Below, piece after piece: positions 1-5,291 of a stretch of DNA of 6,199 nucleotides (position 1 is its first letter; the number at the start of each line of letters is the position of its first letter). Position numbers and translations under genes: made by a program. The DNA is from Lachnospiraceae bacterium. Lineage in GTDB: Bacteria; Bacillota; Clostridia; Lachnospirales; Lachnospiraceae. Below the pieces are notes generated by a model that was not told the origin of the DNA, ran no database searches, and saw nothing but the letters and a program-made list of their open reading frames with translations. The DNA is taken from assembly GCA_900753685.1 (NCBI GenBank), contig CAAEAB010000134.1, forward strand, positions 1 through 6,199, read 5' to 3'.

Positions 1-970
1 AGCTTACATATTCTCCCGTTAAAGTGTCCTTCGCATATGCTCCAAGCCGGTCGGCATCCGGATCCGTAGCCAGCACAATATCTGCATCTACTTCCTTTGC
101 CAGCTTTAATGCCAATGTAAAAGCTTTCGGGTCCTCCGGATTCGGATAACCTACGGTTGGAAAATCGCCATCCGGAAGCTCCTGCTCCGGAACAACATAG
201 ACATGCTTAAAGCCAAGCTCCTTTAATACCCGGCGCACCGGGAGGTTGCCTGTCCCATGCAGCGGCGTATACACAATTTTAATTTCATCCGCGGCCTTCT
301 CAATATATTCCGGATGAATAATCTGCGTTTTTAAGGCTGCAATATATTTATCGTCTATTTCCTGCCCGATCGTATGATATAATCCGGCGGCTTCCGCCTC
401 TGCTTCCCCCATTGTCTTTACCTGACTAAAATCCGTCACCTTATTGACTTCCGTAATAATCTGTTTGTCCTTTGGCGCCGTAATCTGAGCGCCATCCTCC
501 CAGTATACCTTATAGCCGTTATATTCCGGCGGATTATGACTGGCTGTAATGACAATTCCCGCAATGCAGCCCAATTCCCGAAGCGCAAAGGAGAGCTCCG
601 GTGTCGGCCGCAGCGTGTCAAAACGATATGTTTTAATTCCATTGGCATTTAAGCACAATGCGGCTTCCCGGGAAAATTCCGGCGACATATGCCGTGAATC
701 AAAGGCAATCGCCACGCCTTTATCCTGTCCGCCTTCACTGATAATAAAATTTGCCAGTCCCTGAGTCGCTTTGCGAACTGTATAAATATTCAGCCGGTTT
801 GTTCCGGCGCCGATAACTCCGCGCAGCCCACCGGTGCCAAATTCCAAATCTCTGTAAAAACGATCCTCAATTTCTTTCTTATCATCTTCGATTTTTTTCA
901 ACTCTTCTTTTGTGGCTTCATCAATATAAGCGCTTGACAGCCAGCTTTGATAAACATCCATATAATTCAT
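1..970 (-). CDS. Phospho-sugar mutase (phosphoglucomutase/phosphomannomutase family), C-terminus beyond window
   Basis: This is an alpha-D-phosphohexomutase that interconverts hexose 6-phosphates and 1-phosphates in the cytoplasm. In this context it probably makes mannose-1-P from mannose-6-P, although glucose phosphates are equally possible for this family. I translated 323 codons from the ATG at 970 to the left edge. Visible hallmarks are the N-terminal FGTGGLRG motif (residues 44-51), PTPELSFA (122-129), the phosphoserine loop TASHNPPEYNG (142-152, active Ser144) and the metal-binding loop DPDADR (303-308). Family members of this long, PgcA-like type run to about 570-580 residues, so the sugar-binding and phosphate-binding domains 3 and 4 are off the edge. 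The start has an AGAGGA ribosome binding site at 978-983 with a 7-nt spacer; a second in-frame ATG at 961 is less well placed. The gene lies 19 bp downstream of the isomerase fusion and has its ribosome binding site inside that gap, so the two are surely co-transcribed. The family call is firm; the preferred sugar is not. Confidence 0.93.
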   Translation of the reverse strand, partial: MNYMDVYQSWLSSAYIDEATKEELKKIEDDKKEIEDRFYRDLEFGTGGLRGVIGAGTNRLNIYTVRKATQGLANFIISEGGQDKGVAIAFDSRHMSPEFSREAALCLNANGIKTYRFDTLRPTPELSFALRELGCIAGIVITASHNPPEYNGYKVYWEDGAQITAPKDKQIITEVNKVTDFSQVKTMGEAEAEAAGLYHTIGQEIDDKYIAALKTQIIHPEYIEKAADEIKIVYTPLHGTGNLPVRRVLKELGFKHVYVVPEQELPDGDFPTVGYPNPEDPKAFTLALKLAKEVDADIVLATDPDADRLGAYAKDTLTGEYVS

Positions 971-989
971 GTGTATATCCTCTTTTCTA

Positions 990-3323
990 TTATACATGCG
1001 TCTTTATAAAGGAGCATTTTCCCCGGACGAGGACCTTTCGCTGTCCGGCAGGAATAAAGAAGCTATCCGCCGCTGAAAACTTAAAGCTCTCGTTATCACA
1101 GCGAATCATGCCTTCGCCTTCAATAATTATAATTGAGCAGAAGGAAGCGTCGTTCATAGCAAATTCAATTTCTGTATATACCTGATATTTCTTACTTTCA
1201 AAATATTTACAGCTTCCTAATATTTCTTCCTCATATCCGTTGCATACAGTCATCTTCTCGCTGGCGTCAACCGACTGAATCTCCCGGCTGTTCAGATTTG
1301 AAACCTCCTGAGCCTTTTCCAAATGCAGCTCTCTTGGATTTCCATATTTATCCCGACGGTCATAATCATAAAGCCGATAGGTGCAATTGGAATTCTGCTG
1401 AATTTCGCACAATAAAATGCCCGCGCCAATGGCATGAATCGTTCCCGCATCGACAAAAAACGTGTCCCCTTTATGGACTTCAATCTTATTGAGTACTTCT
1501 AAGACCGTATTATTTTCAACCCGCCGGCCCAGCTCTTCTTTGGTCAGGGAGCGATTAACGCCATAATAGATAAAGGATCCCGGTTCACAGTCCATAATAT
1601 GCCACATTTCATTTTTGCCGTATTCGTTTTCTTCCCTCAAGGCGAATTCATCATCCGGATGTACCTGGATGGATAATGATTGCTTCGCATCAATAATTTT
1701 CACCAAAATCGGGAAACGCTCAAATGCCTGACTCTTCCATCCGAGGGCCTCCCTGCCAATTTTTTTAAGATAATCGCCAAAGAGCATTCCCTTAAACCGC
1801 CCGCTGGCCACTGTACTCTGGCCATCCTTATGCGCCGATAACTCCCAGCTTTCCGCAACAATATCATAATCACATTTTTTATGATAAATATCCTTCAGCT
1901 TTGTTCCGCCCCAAAGATAATCCTTAAAAGCCGGTTCCAGCTTGATTATCGATGAATTTAAACGAAGTGCCTTATTTTTCTCTGCAATAGTCACGCTATC
2001 CTCATCACTGAGCATTTCTCCGATGGCCACCTCAATAATTACCAGCTCGTCATCTTCATAGTTCGATATGGAATGCTCCACGCCAATAGGAATATAGACC
2101 GAATCCTTTTCCCGGTATTCTTTTGTTTCCCGTCCTAAAGTAATCGTCGCCACGCCCCGCGCCACAATCCACTGCTCACTCCGCAAATCATGCTTATGAA
2201 GGCGATGGGTTTTCCCCGGATATAACGTTACCTTCCGTACTTTAAAATAAGAAGTTTCTTCTAATACCTCATAAGTTCCCCACTGCCGGTAGAAAATATG
2301 ATGATTTTCAAAATATTTCCCATACTGACTGTGATACTTCTGAATAATATCTTTAATGTCCGATTCAGGCGATTTTTTACTGACATACACCGCATCCTCT
2401 GTGTTGATGATCACCGTGTCATTCAGGCCATTCGTAACGACCAGCCGGTCCCCTGTCCGATTGATGACTGTAACCCCCTGACAGTCATTCTCGATAACCC
2501 CCTCATCGTCTCCGGCTTTTGCGTAATCTGAGAGCCGGCTCAGGTCGCCTACATCATACCAAAGTACGTCCGATTTTACGACCCGAACAAGATGGGATTT
2601 CTCCAAAACTGCATGTTCCATACTTATTGCCGGTATATCCTTTGTAAAATACTTTTGAAGCTGAATATTACGGCTTGAAATATCTACATGCCGCATACAT
2701 TCATAACACGACCAATACACCTCCGGCGTTACCCTTTTTAATTCCTGAAGGAAATCGCCGGCACGGAACAGAAAATTGCCGCTATTCCACAGATAATCGC
2801 CGGCCTTAACATAATTCTCAGCCTCATCACTCCCCGGCTTCTCTTTAAATGCCAATACCTGTTCACCACTGTAATGAATATACCCATAATCGGTTCTCGG
2901 TCCCTCCGGCTTCATGCCAAAGGTAACAATGGCCCCGTCTCTGGCCAACGCCTGCGCCTGGATAATGGTGTCTTTATAATTTTCCCCTTCAATAATCTGA
3001 TCCGATGAAACGACAAAAACCTGCTCCGACGGGCTAAAACACATGCAAATCATAGCAATCGCCGGCGCAGTCTTTTTTCGTTCCTCTTCCAGAAAACACC
3101 GATACCGCAAGCCCTGAAAATCTTTCATCTGATTTTCAACGATAAAATGATATGCTTCGTGGGTAGATATAATAAATTCATCACAAAACGGAATATTCCT
3201 CGCTATACTTTCCTGAAAAAGAGAACGATTATTTTTTATATCCATGAACTGTTTGGGATAATTCTCCCTGGACAAGGGCCACAGGCTGTTGCCCTTGCCT
3301 CCGGCTAAAACAATACACTTCAT
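990..3323 (-). CDS. Mannose-1-phosphate guanylyltransferase-like / cupin / class I mannose-6-phosphate isomerase fusion
   Basis: This 777-residue cytoplasmic enzyme joins three modules of GDP-mannose synthesis. Residues 1 to about 270 are a nucleotidyltransferase of the ManC type (LAGGKG at 6-11, WPLSR at 15-19, PKQF at 23-26, DYGYI at 145-149, FKEKPG at 159-164, WNSGNFLF at 179-186, DVGD at 257-260). Residues 340-450 form a type II isomerase-like cupin with candidate metal ligands His376, His378, Glu383 and His417. Residues 455-777 are a whole Bacillus-type class I mannose-6-P isomerase: LWGG at 470-473, IQVHPDD at 552-558, candidate metal ligands Gln553, His555, Glu572 and His630, and TYRLYDYDR at 648-656. 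That module interconverts fructose-6-P and mannose-6-P. The first module departs from the family: the signature Arg is Ser13, the GRNTAP motif reads RKKTAP (82-87), and the usual Asp-His pair is Asp108-Gln109. Its guanylyltransferase activity is therefore doubtful. AAGGAG at 3330-3335 sits 6 nt before the ATG. It is the first gene of an operon with the mutase. The isomerase call is the most secure part. Confidence 0.92.
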   Translation of the reverse strand: MKCIVLAGGKGNSLWPLSRENYPKQFMDIKNNRSLFQESIARNIPFCDEFIISTHEAYHFIVENQMKDFQGLRYRCFLEEERKKTAPAIAMICMCFSPSEQVFVVSSDQIIEGENYKDTIIQAQALARDGAIVTFGMKPEGPRTDYGYIHYSGEQVLAFKEKPGSDEAENYVKAGDYLWNSGNFLFRAGDFLQELKRVTPEVYWSCYECMRHVDISSRNIQLQKYFTKDIPAISMEHAVLEKSHLVRVVKSDVLWYDVGDLSRLSDYAKAGDDEGVIENDCQGVTVINRTGDRLVVTNGLNDTVIINTEDAVYVSKKSPESDIKDIIQKYHSQYGKYFENHHIFYRQWGTYEVLEETSYFKVRKVTLYPGKTHRLHKHDLRSEQWIVARGVATITLGRETKEYREKDSVYIPIGVEHSISNYEDDELVIIEVAIGEMLSDEDSVTIAEKNKALRLNSSIIKLEPAFKDYLWGGTKLKDIYHKKCDYDIVAESWELSAHKDGQSTVASGRFKGMLFGDYLKKIGREALGWKSQAFERFPILVKIIDAKQSLSIQVHPDDEFALREENEYGKNEMWHIMDCEPGSFIYYGVNRSLTKEELGRRVENNTVLEVLNKIEVHKGDTFFVDAGTIHAIGAGILLCEIQQNSNCTYRLYDYDRRDKYGNPRELHLEKAQEVSNLNSREIQSVDASEKMTVCNGYEEEILGSCKYFESKKYQVYTEIEFAMNDASFCSIIIIEGEGMIRCDNESFKFSAADSFFIPAGQRKVLVRGKCSFIKTHV

Positions 3324-3358
3324 AAATAACTCCTTTTTCTACACTTTATACTATGATT

Positions 3359-3387
3359 ATTATAAGCAATTTCCACATAAACTACAA
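3359..3387 (-). promoter_or_regulatory. Sigma-A promoter of the isomerase fusion-mutase operon
   Basis: Read on the minus strand, a perfect TATAAT box (3359-3364) follows a TTGTAG -35 element (3382-3387) with a 17-bp spacer. Transcription would start near 3352, giving a leader of about 30 nt that contains the AAGGAG ribosome binding site at 3330-3335. The -35 box matches only the TTG half of the consensus, so basal strength may be moderate. The promoter lies just downstream of the terminator hairpin of the preceding gene, so this operon appears to be transcribed independently of it. Confidence 0.65.
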
Positions 3388-3392
3388 GAATA

Positions 3393-3430
3393 AAAAACGG
3401 GAAGACCCTACATCGAGTATTCCCGTTTTT
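3393..3430 (-). terminator. Rho-independent terminator after the DUF4214 gene
   Basis: A perfect 11-bp inverted repeat pairs AAAAACGGGAA (3393-3403) with TTCCCGTTTTT (3420-3430) around a 16-nt loop. On the minus strand the hairpin ends in a run of six T. It starts 19 bp past the stop codon of the secreted DUF4214 protein gene and separates that gene from the fusion-mutase operon. The other arm is also an A/T run, so it could work in both directions, but no plus-strand gene converges on it here. Confidence 0.85.
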
Positions 3431-3448
3431 GACTTTTATAATATATAA

Positions 3449-5134
3449 TTAGTTTGAATATGAAAAAGCATCATACATAGAGCTTAACGCATTCTTTTTC
3501 TGGGTTGTTGAATATCCTGACCATCGTTTATAGGATGTAAATCCCCTCTGCATATTTAACTCACGCATTCCCGCATAGTAAGCGTCAAACGCTCTGTCGT
3601 ACTGGGCTTTACTTACTTCCTTACCATCCTGATAATAGGTATAAGAAGTTCCCTCTCTAGCCCGGGCAAATTTCGTCACTTCCGTCACAGAATTACCCGA
3701 AACATAAATTTCCACAATAGAATTATACGAAGCATACGTTCCGGAACGGTGTATACGACTGTCTACATACACACGTCTTCCTTCGGAGTTCTTATAATAC
3801 ATTGACAAATCCTGTATTTCACCCACGCCGGCATCCGAATCACTAATCAATACGACCTTGCCATCCTGAACCTTATATATTTTGGTCGGCGCATTATGCA
3901 TAGTTCCCCCGGCCAAAGTGACAACAAGCTCCGGCTGTCCGTCTATATCAAGATCGATTAACGAATACCCCGGTTCAAAGTAGCCTGAGTAATTTGTCGC
4001 CTGGCTCTTGCTCATCTGCCAGGTGGAACGATTATCCATGAGGCACTGAATAAAGGCTTCTTTACTCATTTTATAAGTCACCGGCGTACTTTGCCAGTCA
4101 CTTGTCAGTTTAAACCCTGCCGCCAGGGAGCGGAATTCCTCTGAATCCGCAAAGCCATAGAAAACGGATTCTCTGGAATTACCGTCTTCGAGTATTTCCA
4201 CCCAGCTTGCGAGTCCCGCATTATCTGCGTTTCTGTCAAACAAGCCCTGATACATGGTTTCCACATAAGCCTCGTTGCTCAACCTTTTATTCTGGAACTC
4301 ATTACTCATGACAAAGCCTCTCGCGGCTTCCTTCGCATTCATCTGGCCTGATAATAGCTGGTTACACCATGTATTCACCCCTTCGTCATCCGGTGTACGT
4401 CCCAAAAATTTTTCATAACACCGATAAACGAACATTGTTACACCCGCGTTCTGATCCCTCAGCGCCGTCAGGACATAGGTCCCTCTCTGGATTCCAAATG
4501 AATTGCAGATGTCCTGGAACTCAACGGAATTCGCAAAACCGCTGTAAACCCATTCTCTGGACATTCCCTTTTCCAGATAGGTTACCCAGGTCTGTCTGCC
4601 CGCTGCATCTGCCTCCCGGTTCAAAAATGTTTTATACAGCAGCTCCACATAGGCTGAGTTGCTCAACTTTCTGCTTTTAAGCTCATTGCTCATCACAAAG
4701 CCCTTCCCGGCTTCCACACCGGTCGTCTGGCCGCCTTTCAGCCAGCCTACCCATTCATTGTAGCCCTTAGCCTCCGGCTCACGGTTCAGCACCAGCTTAT
4801 AGAGACGATACACAAACCCTTCCACGCCAGTCTGCTTATAAGCTTCCATATCCTCTGTCGTTTCTGCAGTTTCCTCCATCAGCTTTTCCGTCTCTTCTGT
4901 TCCTTCCGTCAGCTTTTCGGTCTCTTCTGTTCCTTCCGTCAGCTTTTCTGTCTCTTCCTGTACCTCGCTGACCGGAACACTTTCCGATTCAGACTCTTCG
5001 CTTTCTGCCACTGTTTCTGCCGGAGTTTCCATATTTACTGCCGATTCGGTTTCTCCGATTTCCTCTGCATATACCGGCAAGCTGCACAGCATCGACACCG
5101 CCAATATGCAGGCCCCAAAACGTCTTAATTTCAT
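3449..5134 (-). CDS. Secreted DUF4214-repeat protein with an uncharacterised C-terminal domain
   Basis: I do not recognise a named gene. From the preferred start the protein has 561 residues. A signal peptide (Arg-rich n-region, hydrophobic core, likely cleavage after VYA at 21-23) is followed by a low-complexity Glu/Thr/Ser region to about residue 98. That region includes the tandem decapeptide TEKLTEGTEE (62-81 plus a partial third copy). Residues 107-218 and 235-343 are two DUF4214-like regions, each made of two half-repeats with the pattern aromatic, L.R.PD..G...W...L..G, then GF..S.EF. Residues 354-561 form a separate C-terminal domain carrying DLDIDGQPELVV (394-405), which looks like a DxDxDG calcium loop. 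No sortase motif, lipobox, SLH repeat or C-terminal membrane segment is visible, so it is probably released or held non-covalently at the surface. The upstream in-frame ATG at 5155 gives 568 residues, but it lacks a ribosome binding site and lies almost at the predicted transcript start. Its place among GDP-mannose genes suggests a link to surface glycans, which is inference only. Confidence 0.85.
   Translation of the reverse strand: MKLRRFGACILAVSMLCSLPVYAEEIGETESAVNMETPAETVAESEESESESVPVSEVQEETEKLTEGTEETEKLTEGTEETEKLMEETAETTEDMEAYKQTGVEGFVYRLYKLVLNREPEAKGYNEWVGWLKGGQTTGVEAGKGFVMSNELKSRKLSNSAYVELLYKTFLNREADAAGRQTWVTYLEKGMSREWVYSGFANSVEFQDICNSFGIQRGTYVLTALRDQNAGVTMFVYRCYEKFLGRTPDDEGVNTWCNQLLSGQMNAKEAARGFVMSNEFQNKRLSNEAYVETMYQGLFDRNADNAGLASWVEILEDGNSRESVFYGFADSEEFRSLAAGFKLTSDWQSTPVTYKMSKEAFIQCLMDNRSTWQMSKSQATNYSGYFEPGYSLIDLDIDGQPELVVTLAGGTMHNAPTKIYKVQDGKVVLISDSDAGVGEIQDLSMYYKNSEGRRVYVDSRIHRSGTYASYNSIVEIYVSGNSVTEVTKFARAREGTSYTYYQDGKEVSKAQYDRAFDAYYAGMRELNMQRGFTSYKRWSGYSTTQKKNALSSMYDAFSYSN
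4881..4957 (-). repeat. 30-bp in-frame tandem repeat in the DUF4214 gene
   Basis: Units at 4881-4910 and 4911-4940, plus a partial third at 4941-4957, are nearly identical and differ mainly at one base per unit. Each unit encodes ten residues of the kind TEKLTEGTEE in the acidic linker between the signal peptide and the DUF4214 repeats. Because the period is a multiple of three, gain or loss of a unit would lengthen or shorten the linker without breaking the frame. Confidence 0.9.
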
Positions 5135-5143
5135 AAGCATCCG

Positions 5144-5149
5144 CCTCCT
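5144..5149 (-). promoter_or_regulatory. Ribosome binding site that sets the DUF4214 gene start
   Basis: Read on the minus strand, AGGAGG lies 9 nt upstream of the ATG at 5134, inside the codons that would follow the more upstream ATG at 5155. Nothing similar precedes 5155, where the sequence is A/T only apart from one G. Another in-frame ATG at 5140 is only 3 nt from AGGAGG, which is too close. This makes 5134 the best start. Confidence 0.8.
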
Positions 5150-5163
5150 CTTCATCTAATAAA

Positions 5164-5192
5164 ATTATAATAAAATCTAAATCCAACGTCAA
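5164..5192 (-). promoter_or_regulatory. Strong sigma-A promoter of the DUF4214 gene
   Basis: On the minus strand, TTGACG (5187-5192) and a perfect TATAAT (5164-5169) are separated by 17 bp, which matches the consensus at 11 of 12 positions. The expected transcript start is near 5157, giving a leader of about 23 nt before the ATG at 5134. The A/T-rich dyad just upstream (5197-5240) could act as an UP element or an operator. Confidence 0.8.
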
Positions 5193-5196
5193 TCAA

Positions 5197-5240
5197 ATAC
5201 ACGTTTATTCTCCGAAAAAACTTGTACTTTTTTCGTGTAT
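5197..5240. repeat. Nested inverted repeats in the divergent intergenic region
   Basis: ATACACG (5197-5203) is the exact reverse complement of CGTGTAT (5234-5240). Between them, CGAAAAAA (5213-5220) pairs with TTTTTTCG (5228-5235) around a 7-nt centre. A further GTGTAT copy lies at 5242-5247. The cluster lies immediately upstream of the -35 box of the minus-strand DUF4214 promoter and over the likely promoter zone of the plus-strand guanylyltransferase. It is a candidate operator for one or both genes; the short arms mean chance cannot be excluded. Confidence 0.5.
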
Positions 5241-5268
5241 AGTGTATCCTTTTAATAGACTGTATAAT
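5222..5268 (+). promoter_or_regulatory. Probable promoter region of the guanylyltransferase gene
   Basis: Two partly matching solutions are visible. TTGTAC (5222-5227) and TATCCT (5245-5250) have ideal 17-bp spacing but weak boxes. A perfect TATAAT lies at 5263-5268 but has no recognisable -35 element 16-18 bp upstream. Either would give a short leader (about 17-35 nt) containing the AAGGAG ribosome binding site. A weak core promoter beside a dyad could mean that an activator is needed. Confidence 0.4.
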
Positions 5269-5291
5269 AATAGTAGTGAAGGAGAAGATTC

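Noticed and set aside
436..764. Short open frames on both strands within the phospho-sugar mutase gene
   Set aside because: They overlap the conserved phosphoserine loop region in other frames and show no domain or initiation signal.
971..989. Possible promoter or terminator between the fusion and the mutase
   Set aside because: The gap is only 19 bp and is taken up by the mutase ribosome binding site; no hairpin or promoter elements fit, so an operon is the simplest reading.
2298..2531. A 77-codon plus-strand open frame with a hydrophobic start, inside the fusion gene
   Set aside because: It lies antisense to the coding sequence linking the nucleotidyltransferase and cupin domains; no ribosome binding site or promoter was seen, so the hydrophobic stretch is best explained as antisense composition.
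4369..4680. A 103-codon open frame on the plus strand inside the DUF4214 gene
   Set aside because: It is antisense to well-supported repeat-coding sequence, has no ribosome binding site or recognisable domain, and its Cys/Pro/His/Arg-rich composition is typical of a shadow frame.
5060..5134. Possible lipoprotein signal in the DUF4214 protein (Cys residues in the signal peptide)
   Set aside because: Neither Cys sits in a proper lipobox after the hydrophobic core; the VYA site followed by Glu-Glu fits ordinary signal peptidase I cleavage better.
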